In this document: piece after piece, positions 12,370-23,880 of the stretch
How the letters are laid out: each line of letters starts with the position of its first letter
Position numbering within the stretch: position 1 is the first letter of the stretch
Source of the DNA: Paramacrobiotus metropolitanus
Taxonomy: Eukaryota > Tardigrada > Eutardigrada > Parachela > Macrobiotidae
Direction: 5' to 3'
Length of the DNA: 64,000 bases
NCBI RefSeq assembly: GCF_019649055.1
Contig: NW_026570453.1
Coordinates: 46,907 to 110,906 of the forward strand
The notes under the pieces: generated by a model
Database searches by the model: none
What the model saw: only the letters and a program-made list of their open reading frames with translations
Told to the model about the DNA's origin: nothing
Translations under genes and position numbers: made by a program

Positions 12370-12819
12370 TTATGAAATCCATATTTTCTGAGGAACACGA
12401 CCTGGAAATGTATTATGCCTAAGTTTACATTTCACCCAGGCGACGTGACCAGCTGGTATGCTGACACGTTCGCACACCACTAGATCTCGCGCCGACCACG
12501 GTAGGAATTTCTCTCCGGTCGTGTCATTAAACCGACGCACACTGCGCGTTGCATAATCGATCACCAGATCGGTTTGCATTAGGAAGTCATTTCCGATAAG
12601 TAAATCACGATCGTAAGAGTCAAGTATCAACACTTTGATCCGTCTAGTGCAATTAGCAACTGAAATTTCAACTGAAGCGATACCAACCGGCTCCACTAAT
12701 TTACCAGAAACTCCTTTAATTAGACGGCCTGTGTAGCGTTCTACTAACGCATTCACTGAGCGTGCACACAGCAAACTCATAATAGTGACTGCTGAACCTG
12801 AATCTACGATTGTGTCCAC
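12370..12819 (-). pseudogene. Retropepsin-like aspartic protease
   Basis: The motif VDSGSAVTIMS carries the active-site D-S-G, and LLIGNDFL near residue 75 is the usual second hydrophobic-Gly element. It lies between the gag zinc knuckle and RT, as expected, and would cut the polyprotein. Confidence 0.85.
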
Positions 12820-12965
12820 CTGGGTACCATTAACATATGCATTAGCTTTTACCGGTGAGGACGGTGAAAACTCATCACTCTCCTCGAAAACAGGATATAC
12901 AGCAAATGGTGAAAGGTCACTTTTGTCGGGAGGGTCGTTACGAGTAGCTACGCCCCGAATATTAG

Positions 12966-13652
12966 CTACTCCCTGTAGTTTAAATTACGCTCACCCCGAT
13001 CACCCCGGGCACCGCCATTTGCCTGCACGTCCCGCATTGCACGCCGCTTGTCGAAGCAGCGGAACTCCAAATGCCCTTCACGCTTACAGAAGGTGCAAAA
13101 CCGTTTGCCTTCTTCAGTTGTTTCTGCCGGAATATCGCGTGACGTCGACGGCATTGGTCCACCAGGTGCAGGATGAGGTGGTCTGCCTCGTCCACCACGG
13201 CCACGCCCTCGTCCACGGTATCCATTGAATCGACCACGTGGTCCACCTCCGCGAACGTACGTTTGAGTGAGCACCGGTGCTGCATTGTTCTCCCGCGCGA
13301 CTTCCATGGCCTTTTCGACTGCAGCGCGGACAGCGTTATCCAGTTCAGACTGAGAATACGTCTTTGAACAAGGCGGTGACACACCGGTATCCGGTTGCTC
13401 ACCGGCAGGGATGACCTCATCACTCTTGCGTTTTGGCGACGCGCCGGCTGCCGACATCACAGCTAAAACATTATGCGAATCAACATCAGAACTACTCGCA
13501 TCAAATTTAAGGATTTTCAGTTTCGCCAAAACATCTTCCGGAGTTTGTGGATCAAGCAGTGCAACGTGGTTACGCAGCTGCATACTCAAACCATTGAGCA
13601 AGTAGCGCACTTTGAGGTCATTAGCCATAGCGGCATCAACTTTACGGCACAA
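12966..13652 (-). pseudogene. Gag C-terminal part with CCHC zinc knuckle
   Basis: Residues CTFCKREGHLEFRC form a CX2CX4HX4C knuckle (nucleocapsid), preceded by an RG-rich stretch (GRFNGYRGRGRGRGG). Upstream, VRYLLNGLSMQLRNHV and TPEDVLAKLK are typical of gypsy capsid. A frameshift near 13720 separates it from the N-terminal gag. Confidence 0.85.
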
Positions 13653-13912
13653 GTCAATAATGGCGTAATAGTACTCAACAAGAGTTTCACTATCTTGCTT
13701 GAACTTCCTTTTTTGTAATTTACTTTGAACTTCCCATTTTCGTCCTGACTGACAAATTCCGCTAAAAGCCTTGTTTCAACAATGCCCAGGTAGCAAACGG
13801 CTGCTTGAGTGAATACCATTGCTTGGCTGCACCGGCAGACAAGTAAAACGAAAACAGTCTTTTTTTATATCGTCTTTCCAGTTAGACAGCGTGGCCGCTT
13901 CCTCGAACTCCT

Positions 13913-14395
13913 TCATCCAGTCACGAGCGTCATGCTCAAAGGTTTAAACTTGTCCATGCACTGCAATGGACCGCTTGACGGAGCATCGAAGACAACATTT
14001 GTCAGACGCTGAAACCCGTCGGTCATTGCTTTAATCGTTGCTTCACTCATAATGCCGGTTTCAGCAATTACAGTATCAGTTAAATCAACTATGTCCGGTA
14101 CAACCGGGCGAACATGTACTGTATCTGTACTTTCCGAATGACTACGCGAAGAACTACGCGAATCGGTATCAGGTTTTTCAGTTCGAGGTTTACGCTGATA
14201 TTCTGAACCTTGCAGTCCTTCTGAAAACTGAGATTTACCGTCAGAACGCAGGTGTGGGCCACTTACACCTGAAAGGTCACCTTCAACTGACTGTGTGCTA
14301 GAACTACTAGCGGCTTTTGTGGTAGCGACAGTAGCGGTTTTTGTTTTGTCGGCAACCTTGCCGGCTTTCTCAGACTTATCGGAACTGCTCGACAT
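13913..14395 (-). pseudogene. Gag N-terminal part
   Basis: From ATG at 14395 the frame is rich in Ser, Thr and Lys and then reads IVDLTDTVIAETG and MTDGFQRLTN before stopping early. Its position just inside the 5' LTR fits gag. The start at 14494 would be non-ATG and is not preferred. Confidence 0.7.
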
Positions 14396-14772
14396 GCAAT
14401 ATAAACAAAAGATAAGATTAACCGAGAATTTGACTGCAGATGTAGCTGCTCTTTGCCTGGTACAACATGTATCCGAGAACACCGTTAGCGACAACGCTAG
14501 AAACGGTTACAGCCAGCAAGACTTTAGTGGTAAAAGAGCAACAAGAAAAATTTTACCGACCGCGGCAGTCAAACAAGAACAAATAGAAGGCATTTAGCAG
14601 TTCTGCTGACCTTTCAACTGCTGCTCAACAACTGCAGACGGCGATCAGTGTCGAGTTGAAGAGTGGTAATGCGATCGTTAGCATCCAACATGGCATAATC
14701 CGATTCGGGCAAAGTCAACTGAACTGTCATAATGAAATAGGAAGGTCACCGGTCCTTATACCAGGAGCGCCA

Positions 14773-15027
14773 TGATATATGATGTATGTTACTACATACT
14801 CATAACGCAAAACACCGATTCTAATGAGACTTTACTTCCAAGATGTTCCTAACTCGAATGAATCGTCGTGGTTTTGCAAGAACATACAAGCTATGAAATA
14901 TGCATAAGAAATCATCATTGCAAAGATATCAGTTCAAACGTGACATAAACAACAAACTGTTGCATAACCGGCTACATCACTCACAAGAGTATCGGTAGCA
15001 CTACAGGTGATTACTCATCACACAGCA
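14773..15027 (-). repeat. 5' LTR of the gypsy element
   Basis: 255 bp, TG...CA ends; followed on the plus strand by the target duplication ATAA (15028-15031). Confidence 0.93.
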
Positions 15028-15094
15028 ATAACACTGATAACAGCTGCGAAAGTGTGAGTAATAACGTAACCGCCCATGTAGAGGTTGCTCATAT

Positions 15095-15165
15095 TGCTCG
15101 GGAGCCCAGACAAGGGAGAGTAATATAAGGGGAGCCCATATAAGGCAGTATTCGAAGTATAGATA
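15095..15165 (+). repeat. Uninterrupted copy of the flanking repeat segment
   Basis: Reverse complement of 8275-8328 plus 8943-8956, without the foldback insertion. It lies about 70 bases outside the gypsy target duplication. Confidence 0.7.
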
Positions 15166-15187
15166 ACATTATAATTATGACATCCCT

Positions 15188-15295
15188 TTTCACTTCCTTA
15201 TACGACGCCGTTTTACTTCCTTATTGACGTTGTTTACTTCCTTGTATAACGTAATTTACTTCCTTGTATGACGTCATTTCTTACTTCCGTAACCG
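15188..15295 (+). repeat. Tandem ~25-30-bp repeat with TTACTTCCTT and CRE-like cores
   Basis: Four to five units of TTACTTCCTT followed by variants of ATACGACG, TTGACGTT, ATAACGTA and ATGACGTCA. The last holds TGACGTCA, the CREB/ATF site. It may be regulatory, but no gene start is evident nearby. Confidence 0.6.
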
Positions 15296-16013
15296 ACAGA
15301 CAGACAGACACTTTTTAGTTTTGGCTGAATTGGAGGACCTTCGCTGCGCTCCGGTCGAAAAAGTACGTGCTACGATGAATCTACGGGAACCGTGCTGCTC
15401 GAAAGAGTTTAAGGTCAATGTCACTTTCCAGGAAGAAGTCACGCTCTTGTATATCGCCTTCCGTGGCGTCTTTGCTTTGGAAACACAATAAACTGCGAGC
15501 TCAGATCGACTTGTTGACATTGCTTCTACACACCACGCGAGAACAGTTATTTAGTTACTGTATAACCATTTTCAGTATTTTAGTCAAGTGGCCTTTTTGA
15601 CCTAGCTTAACCTTTACGACTGAAAAAGATTCTGAGTAGAACGTGTCATTTATGACGCGCTATGACGTCATCAGTAAGAAGGATTATTAAGTCCAGGAGT
15701 ATTTCTTAAATCCAGAAAATGATTAAATAATCTCATAACTTGGTCACGTAATTTCCGATCCACGCGATTCACATATTATTTGACTCAGAATATTTTTCTG
15801 AAAAAAACTGTCTATAAAACGTGAGTTTATCAAAGGTATTACGTAGAAAAACTATGAAAAAGCACCCAGTATGCAAAATGGCCCATAGCTCACTCACTTG
15901 ACGTTGGATCCGTTCCTGTCCCGTCTTATTCGATTCTAAGCAAGAAAAATTCTAAGTAAGAAGCATCCACAATTTTGACATTTCAACCTTTTTTAGGCCA
16001 TAGGCCCATATCC
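15296..16013. other. Intergenic, nothing recognised
   Basis: No supported gene or element. Confidence 0.4.
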
Positions 16014-16193
16014 CTATCTTGCGGTATTGCCCATCACACGGAAGTTGAAGACCTTTCCAAACAGGATAAGCTGGCATTCTCGATCCGGACAGCGCAGATT
16101 GACGTAGAGCCCGTTGTCGGCCACGTCCACCACTCGGCCGAAGCGCACGAAGCCGTCGTCCCCAAGAACCGCTACGCTGTTTATTCCCTCCAT
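16014..16193 (-). pseudogene. F-box family fragment, first ~50 codons only
   Basis: From ATG at 16193 the reading MEGINSVAVLGDDGFVRFGR and VDVADNGLYVNLRCPDRECQ matches the first module of the family, and KVF marks the usual end of that module. It then stops after NTAR. No second module, F-box or last exon follows on the minus strand, so this is a truncated copy. Confidence 0.8.
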
Positions 16194-17784
16194 TTTTCTC
16201 TGCCTGGTGGCAGCTTGTTCTTTCGCTAACGAGTGAAAACACTGGAGTACTTGACAATAGCCAAAGAAACGGGTTTCGCTGAAAATGACGGGGTACCAGC
16301 GCACTCAAAATGTAAATAATGCGGAAGCGAAAGCTAGCTTTGACTATTAACCTCAAATGGCGTAGTTTCTGCAAAAAATATGTCTATACTAGGAAAGTGC
16401 ACCGCTGTGGGCTTGCACTAAAAGACCCAATCGAAGCGTGGAACCAAGCTTAATAAACTGCTTTCATATTACAATTTTTATATTTAAAATATTATTTCAA
16501 TTTAACATTTTTTGGTGTGTCTTTCAATGTTTTATTTAGAATTGTTAATGCGTGACTGACATGACCGACGTGACCGACAAAATTCCAGTTTTCCTGAAGA
16601 TAGAGAACCTTCGCTTCGCTTCAAACGACAATTTATTGGTCAAATAAAAAAAAACACGCAAAACGCAAATAGAAGGAGAACACACGCTAAACTATAAAAT
16701 ATGATGGGCAATGTGCTGACATGTTGTTCTATACAAGCACTACCAGATGTCCTGTCGTATAGTCCAGGATCATGAGACTGCAGCACCGGTACGGTAATAT
16801 GGTGCACAGAAAGGGCTTAAGTTTTACCATCACTTCAAGTTGGGATCAGATGTTACGACTTGCAAACAAATGTCTGTATAAAACTTTCTAGCATTTGTTC
16901 GAAACTTCCGATTCCAACTATCCGGCTTTTGTTTGTAACATCTGTTTGTAAAATTCGTTTACAAACGTTTGTTTGGAAATGAAAAACATTTGCTGATCAG
17001 ATATTAAGCAACCCATTAACAATGAGTAATCTCGAAATTGTTTCTAACTGTTTTTTCCCTAAAGAATATTCTATGCCCATGCGTAGTGGTGCGCAGAACT
17101 ATCCTCGCGGGCCGAGCCTGTTGTTATTTGGATATTAGTTGAGTTAATTTTTGATTTATTTGAAATACAGTATAAACATCAGCGCGTACTGCTTAACAAA
17201 CACAGTCAAAATTTATGAAGAATTTGGCCCACTTAACATGAGAAGGGACTATACACAGCACATTCACAGCAATGACAGCATTACCACGCTGGTCCACAGT
17301 CCACACCTTATCTCCAATCTCAAAGGCTGAAACAGACAACATGTGGAACGACCCTCGCCCGGTCTAACGAACAGTTTCTCACCGATCTTCTTCAACAAAA
17401 CAACGGCAGCATCATCCCAAGTTGGAGATTGCAGCAGCGCAGCGTCTGTACGTTTCACCAACGAAAAAAGGCTTTGTGTCATTGCTGATCCTGCCAGATT
17501 TTACACTGAAAAGACTCACATGTTAAGATTTTATTAACGATCGCTTAGAGGAAAGTTTTATATACATGAGTAAGAAACGCGGCCTTAGTTTTTGGAACAA
17601 TGGAAGGAGAAGAAAAGATAAACGAAATTTCATTGTTGTAAAACTTGCAATGTTTTCAGTCATCGCATAATACAAAGTAAGTTGTAGCACAGGTGAATGA
17701 ACGTAATATACAGCAAGAAAAGAATTAATTTGTAACAGCTGTTTTAGCAGCAGGTGCAAACAAAGCGGTAGTCAACTGCGGTAT
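16194..17784. other. Intergenic; one unexplained exon-like stretch near 17230-17520
   Basis: On the minus strand two frames overlap a strong acceptor (TTGTCTGTTTCAG at about 17340): one reads QSPTWDDAAVVLLKKIGEK, the other FEIGDKVWTVDQRGNAVIAV. I do not recognise either. Nothing else is supported. Confidence 0.25.
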
Positions 17785-17840
17785 CGTGTTGGACCGGTTT
17801 TTTTCCGCCTGCAGAGCCGGAAAAAAACCGGTCCAACACG
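17785..17840. repeat. Perfect 23-bp stem hairpin, 10-base loop
   Basis: 17785-17807 and 17818-17840 are exact reverse complements (core TTGGACCGGTTTTTTTCC). A shorter match, GGCCGGTCCAA, recurs at 17930-17940. Confidence 0.85.
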
Positions 17841-17957
17841 ACACTTGGATTATAATTAGATCTGGAGGATATTTGAATTTAGATTTCATGAAATGTACAT
17901 AAACCCGATAAACGCAAAGAACAAAAAACGGCCGGTCCAAAACGAGTGTCGAACGGC

Positions 17958-19824
17958 TTACTCAGCCGTCTTTAATGCCCGTTCACGAAGATCGATAAGC
18001 AAGCGAATGGTCAGGCGCGACAGCTTCTCCAGCTGCAAATCTCCAAAACCGTCCACACAGAACTTCTTCCCGCGGTAGTGTGACGAGGGACGCGGATCAT
18101 CCGACTGCATCGCACACAACACCTGCAAAGACAATCCAGCAGTTGTACCACCGCCCTTCACTCAAACGTGCCACGATTGCCATGAAAATGCCAAACTCTG
18201 ACCAGGCACACTGCGTTTTTCGCATCCTTATCCTTCTCATTACCATCCGATTTGCTGACAGACGCCAGGAACTCCGACACAAGCTGCAGCTCGGCATCGC
18301 TCGGCATTGACAGCTTCTGCTCCAACGCATTCCAGAGCGAACACCCGAAACTTTCGTTCAACGCCATCCCGACCGTGGTGGCTTTCGGCCAGGAAAGGGC
18401 GCGCGACGCGTTGATTATGGTATAACCTAGACTGTAGTGCAGAGGAAGGCTGATGTTCTTCATGCGGATGGCGTCACACGGCACTCTGTTGCATAATCCC
18501 ACAAAAACATGCAGGCAACAGCAGAACAAGCCGAAATAGCGCCAGATCTCCTTAACGCACTGAGTATTGACTGGATGCAGCACACAATCCCAATTTCCAT
18601 TCCGGTGGATCTTGTTCATCATCAAGTCCCAAGTCATCGCGCAGACTTGCAGACTCCGCAGTCGGATGCCGGGCTGCTGCTCAGCCACGAAGCGGATCAT
18701 TCCCAGCACCGCCAACAGCTTTTCCAGGTAGAAACCGTAGTAGCCTTGTGACCCGATGATGATGTGTTTGGTGTGAGCGCGCAGGCATTTGTAGATAACC
18801 GCGGATAAACGATAGCCGGAGAAATTGCCTTTTTTTGGCTGGTTACGACCATCGTGGAAGTCAGCGTCGGGGAGGTGATGATTTCGTTCCATGTCGCCGA
18901 GAATGCGCGCAGTGCATTCTGCGAAACGGTGTCCAAATGGGAGAACACTTCCATCCATAATTCCATCGACAGTATACCACTGCCAGCCTTTTCCCGACCC
19001 TCGCGGGACAATTTCAAGGAGCGTGCCAGCTTGAATGCCTCATCAGCAATGTCCTCCTGTAAAGCACGCAGCACATGAATGTAATCGCGCATCAGCTTCT
19101 CACAGTATTTCGACCGGTTCTGCAAGACGGCAAAAGAGTTTCGTACTCACCAGAAAGGACAGATCGTCGGATGGCTCCTCCTTGGAGTTGTACACAACGT
19201 GCAACAGCCCGTTCACGACATCCACCATGCAGAAGTCCGTTTCATCACGGTGGAACCAGCAATCTGCCATAATCAACGATTTGGCCTCTTCAATGGAGAG
19301 CGAACAGAAGTCTTCGCCAGTTGCACGCTGCGTTTGACGAAGATCCCCGGTTCGACGGAGCTCATCGGTTCTTTAACGTTCATACGTTTGGCGTTTCCAT
19401 CCCGAACAACATCGACGGCCATCTTGACCTCGCGCAAGCGTTCAATGGGAACGATATCGGTGCAGGACAGTTCGCTGCCTGGGCTCAGCCATTGGACAAC
19501 AGCTGCCCCGTAGGTCTGGTTCTCCACACCGCGTCCAACGTCGATCTTTTCCACCGGCAGCCAGGTCCACGGACCAGACGGTGTCTCGGGTACCAACACC
19601 TGCAGGGGAATGTTCTTTACATGTTTCTCAAGCAAACCGTATTCCCTGACGCCTGGACCGGGCTAAAAGACGCCACCAAACGGGACAAATTCGCGCCTCC
19701 GGTTTGGACAAAGAAGGTCGACGAAAAGACCGTTGTCAGCCACTTCCACAACCCGGCCGAAACGCATGGAACCGTTGTCACCCAGGACGTTGACGCCGTT
19801 GCTGCGGCCGATTCCGCTGGGCAT
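17958..19824 (-). pseudogene. F-box family member, broken by a stop and several frameshifts
   Basis: ATG at 19824 opens MPSGIGRSNGVNVLGDNGSM; the first module runs to GGVF, then an in-frame TAG (19665-19663) interrupts. The second module follows in frame (QVLVPETPSGPWTWLPVE). A one-base loss near 19310 shifts the frame before DFCSLSIEEAKSL. Exon 2 begins near 19120 after a very short (~31-base) GT-AG gap and has the F-box (LSMELWMEVFSHLDTVSQN). A shift at the A7 run near 18835 moves the frame into LSAVIYKCLRAHTKHI. Another shift near 18220 precedes the region SEFGIFMAIVARLSEG. The last exon (18122-17958) is clean: CAMQSDDPRPSSHYRGKKF and DLQLEKLSRL. Too many lesions for a working gene. Confidence 0.8.
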
Positions 19825-20766
19825 GGTTGCCTGGACAGTTGGTTCGGTTTATAACAGTTTTTCTGGCTGCCGATCACGATACAGGAGCGACAATGGCTCA
19901 AAGCACAATAAATTTCGGCACGCAAAGTTTCGATAAATGGTATTTTGCCAAATAAGCTTCGCAACCGAACCAGCGATCAGAAAAACAGAGCTTTTGGTTT
20001 TCTTGCGTCGTCAATCGTCATTCTTCGGCGCACTTTTATACTCTGTTCCGAACTCTACGCCCGCAGTCATTGGCTGATTTGGCGCACTGTAGAGCGGAGT
20101 AGGCGGTCGTTCTCTGAATGCTATTTGAGAAACCGCCGGATGTACGGAGGGGCTTATTATTTTTACGTGGAAAGTACCGTACCGTCTGTTCGGTATACGT
20201 GTACCTAACAGACGCCGGCGCCTCTGGCTTGAATGGGTTGCATGTCATCTCGTACGCTATACTTGCGATTTCGCCCACAGGACAAATACATTTACCAAAG
20301 CTTTTGGTGCAGAGTTACAGCGTATTTCATTAGGTTCGCCTCGGCATTCGACTAAAACCAGGTGGGTTTGATTCGCCGTAGAGTTCACGATTTGTTCTCT
20401 TGCTTTCGAGCGCAATCGCCCAAAGTACCTCGAAGAAATCTGATGCATCCTCGTTTAGGCTTGTTTACAAAGCGTCGGTTTATCCGTGGCCTTTATATTC
20501 GGCAATTGACTGTAGTTAGTCACAACTTAAAATGTGGCGCTCGTTAGGATTCGTAGAGGTGCGCACAATTGTGGGTACTACCGCACAATTATGTATCAAC
20601 TACAGTTGCGTTTGCTGATAAATATTTTGATCACTTTTACACGGAAATTCGTTCACATATTAAGTAGTTTTCCGAACGACTTTGGTATTTCACAAGATTG
20701 AGGCTGCTGTTTTTACATCGCCAGTCAACGATGACACATGTACTAGCAACCGGCCAATGGGCACCG
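19825..20766. other. Intergenic, nothing recognised
   Basis: 5' flank of the minus-strand F-box pseudogene. Short open frames only. Confidence 0.35.
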
Positions 20767-21540
20767 TGACATTTCGCCGCGGACAACTAGTCGCAGGACT
20801 TTTGGTCGCAGACATTTCACCGCAAGGCCATCTCGCCGCGAGACTTTCCGTCGCATGGCTGTTTCGACGCAAGGAAATTTCGCCGCAAGGATATCTCGAC
20901 GAAGCGACATTTCATGAATCAAATAAATGATTTACTAGGCTAACTAAAAGAGTCAGAAAATGAAAAAACTAAAAACAAAACCAAACGAATAGCCTCAGAA
21001 ACCTAAGAAACCCAAGAAACCTAAGAAATCTAAGAAAACCAAAGAAACCTAAGAAAACCAAGAAACCAAAGAAACTTAGGAAAACCAAAAAAAACCCAAA
21101 AAAATCTAAGAAAATTTAAGAAAACCTACGAAAACCTGCGAAAACCAAAGAAAACCAAGAAACTTAAGAAATCTAAGAAACCTAAGAAACCCAAGAGATC
21201 TAGGAAATCTAAGAAACCTAAGAAACCTAAGAAACCTAAGAAAGTCCAAGAAAGACTAAGAAAACCTAAGAAAAACTAAGAACAACCAAAAAAACTGAAA
21301 AACTAGCGAGATTTAAGCGCGGTGAATTATTTCGCGCCGATTAGTCGCATCGTTCGGAAAGTCCCAAGACGAATTATCCGCGACCAGACGTCTTGCATCG
21401 GAATGTCGCAAAGGTAAAATGTCTCAAAGTATAAGGTCCCAAACCAAAGTGTCCCAGCGCCCGATTGTCCGACGGCGAATTGTCTTCGCGGCGAAAAGTC
21501 GCGCGTCGAGTTTGAGTTTGGCGAAATGTCACCCTCCCAG
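20767..21540. mobile_element. Foldback element: GTCGCA/TTTCGCC phrases around a CCTAAGAAA array
   Basis: The left block (20767-20925) repeats phrases such as ACATTTCGCCGCGGAC, AGTCGCAGGAC and GGTCGCAGAC. The core (20990-21290) is an array of CCTAAGAAA variants, about 33 units. The right block (21305-21540) carries similar phrases in inverse orientation. The outer ends match as GTGACATTTCGCC and GGCGAAATGTCAC. No protein is encoded. The same layout recurs at 26953-27200, 46130-46470, 60712-61432 and 61745-62420. Confidence 0.7.
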
Positions 21541-22640
21541 TGGTCCAGGTGCGGGCCAATGAGACCTGGCGTACATAGCGCACCCAGTTATCAGGGCCGA
21601 GTCAAGACGAAGTACAGGATGGCACATAGTAACCACTTACATCAGTTACCGTACATGCATAAATGCAACGCAGTGAATTGTTTTGGCTTGCTGATATCAC
21701 GTTTCATCCAATAACAGGCAAGCGCGGGGAGCTTACAGAAGTCTTTATTGACAAATAATGGGAGCAGATACCGCGTGATTGCGGGAGAGAAAGAACAAAG
21801 GAGCCAATGTCTGGCATGAAAATCAGCACGCCAAGTATCTGAGAGCAAGTTCTATCGCGTAATGAAATGTAGAGAAAGAAGTGCTGGCGCCAACGTCGTG
21901 CTGTCCAGACACACGTGGTGTGATGCGCAGACCGAACTCGTATCCAACGCGAGCGTATAAGCGCTGAGTCATACTGCGAGAGAGGAACGAGAGACCAAGT
22001 ATGCTCAGTCAGTGCGCTCGCGGGAGATCCGCATAGGCGGACAGTGCAGTGCAGCCACCCACGTACGTACAAGAGGGCGAATCAACATGTGTGCGTTGGT
22101 ACGCAAACGCAAAGTGGCGTATCTACTACGCAGGCTGTCGTGCCTCTAACATGGCTCTGGGCGGGAATCCGAGCTCCTGCAAGGATGCTCCGCCTCAGTA
22201 CCGCGCCAGTGCCGCACCTTTCCGGTCGACCCAAAGTGGGGTCGCCGTTACGCGTCCTCCTGCAGTGGGTGTCCGGCGTACTGTTGACCGTCCCATCCTT
22301 CACTTCCAGACCCATGAGAGGTGAGCAATTCACGGCCGAAAATCTGGAAGCCGCTCGGGCGTTTCGTTGGACCGGTAATGCTTCTGTTTGGTTCGAAGAA
22401 CGTAAAGAAAAAGTGTAATGACGGTTATACAGCGCGAAGAAAAAAAATGTAATAAAGCTTAATCACAATTCCAGTGAGCAATAGGTTAAACAGATCTGGC
22501 TAGAGATTCAATTCAAGTAAAAATGCAATTCCGTTTGTTAGAATGTGTACAAAAAATAATCAACAAAAGATCTGTCCGGGGCCCTATTCCGACTAGGATG
22601 ATGTCCACGGAGCTTGAGTCTCCACGGTGTCTCCTGTCTA
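21541..22640. other. Unassigned; possible element end
   Basis: GC-richer than its surroundings. A plus-strand frame from 22044 to 22418 (124 codons) matches nothing I know, and AATAAA follows at 22451. No gene is called. Confidence 0.25.
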
Positions 22641-23880
22641 AATGCAGTCCGGTGTATCAGGTCCGGGGCGTCGGTTCCCGGGTTACCCGACGTAACCGGT
22701 AAATTCATCCGAGGTCGGGTAAGCACGGCTTACACTTACGTCCGACTCGTATCCATTTGTCCCGGGGAGAAAGGCACTGTCGCTGTTGCGAATGCCGAAG
22801 CATCCTCTCTGAATAGGGGAGTTGGACCGAGGTCGGTTGACCAAGGTCGGCCTACCGGTAAGTTAACCGGCGGCAAGGGAATCCGGCTACGTCCCGAGTT
22901 CCAAAGTTCAGGTCGGACCAAATCGTACTTTTGTCATGCGACTTCTGTGGTCGCCAAGTGGTAATGCCGATGATGTTGTCGGTCGAAACCGTTCAATCTG
23001 CTACCCGAGCCTGGTTATGACTAGATCCGATACGAAGTAGCTAGAAGGTCCGGTCGGAAATTCTTGTTCCTTCCATCCGATGATGACTCGTTGTTGTCAT
23101 CCGACCTTCTGTCGGTAAGGATGGACATCCGATCTGAGGTCGGTTATACTGTTATCCGACCTGAGGTCGGTGATAACGTGCCTCCATGGTCAACCTCGGT
23201 AACCCGTGTTGTTTAGACTCAAAGGGACCTGTTTTGCCCCGCTTAAGTCGAATTCGTCCATTTCGAGGGTGTTTCCAGCTCCATTCTTCCATTTCATTAT
23301 ACTTCACCGACCTTTTATCGGGGAGTTCTGATGTCCGACCTGAGGTTGATGGTAATGTTGTACGACCTCAGGTCGGTTACCATGTGGCATTGGTACGGGT
23401 CCATTCAAAGGTCGTAATTCAGCTAATCTGCTGGTGTTCCGAGCGGTTCCAAGCGATCCAGTGTTCTTAACCGAATCGACCTGGATGAATAATCACCGAC
23501 CTCGGGATGGATAACATTATACCCGACCTCAGGTCTGATAAAGTGAAGTCACCGACAACAGATCGGTTATGAGCATGATTCGACCGAAACGGACTTGTAT
23601 GGCACCACTTTGAGCCCGCATACGGTATGCGGCATACCGTAAAACATCTCGGTTTAACATGGAATCACCGACCTTGAGTCGGATAACATTGTACCCGACC
23701 TCAGGTCAGACATGTGAAGTAACCGACAACAGGTCGGTGGATGGATGCACCATGGAAGATCCCCGCGGAAAACGAATTCCGGACGGAAGAAATTGACCTT
23801 GATCGATCTGGAACGCAGGATAAACAACTTTGGGTTGGATAATATTATCACCAACCATAGGTCGGATAACCGGCTAAACT
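22641..23880. repeat. Dispersed GGTCGG palindromic phrase repeats
   Basis: CCGACCTGAGGTCGG and variants occur at least ten times in both orientations, linked by phrases such as ATAACATTATACCCGACC. Two longer units, 23498-23572 and 23666-23742, are near-duplicates of each other. The block abuts the outer edge of the left arm of the inverted duplication. No coding is supported. Confidence 0.7.

Larger units (their letters stand above)
9200..15027 (-). mobile_element. Ty3/gypsy LTR retrotransposon, full length, coding regions broken
   Basis: Two 255-bp LTRs starting TG and ending CA flank gag, protease, reverse transcriptase, RNase H and integrase, in that order on the minus strand; this order defines Ty3/gypsy. 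The LTRs differ only by two single-base indels near position 37-47. A candidate primer binding site, TGGCGCTCCTGGTATAAG on the minus strand, starts one base inside the 5' LTR edge (14772). No clear polypurine tract or env is seen. The coding frame is broken several times and part of integrase is deleted, so this copy cannot move alone. Confidence 0.93.

Noticed and set aside
15028-16013. env-like gene next to the gypsy element
   Set aside because: Lies outside the LTRs, and no signal peptide, cleavage site or membrane segment is seen.
19321-19854. 177-codon plus-strand frame
   Set aside because: Antisense to modules 1 and 2 of the F-box pseudogene at 17958-19824.
20990-21290. Interstitial telomere repeat
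   Set aside because: CCTAAGAAA resembles no telomere repeat that I know from animals (TTAGG, TTAGGG and similar) and always lies within foldback elements.
22044-22418. 124-codon plus-strand frame
   Set aside because: No recognisable domain, no splice support and high G+C, which favours chance open frames.
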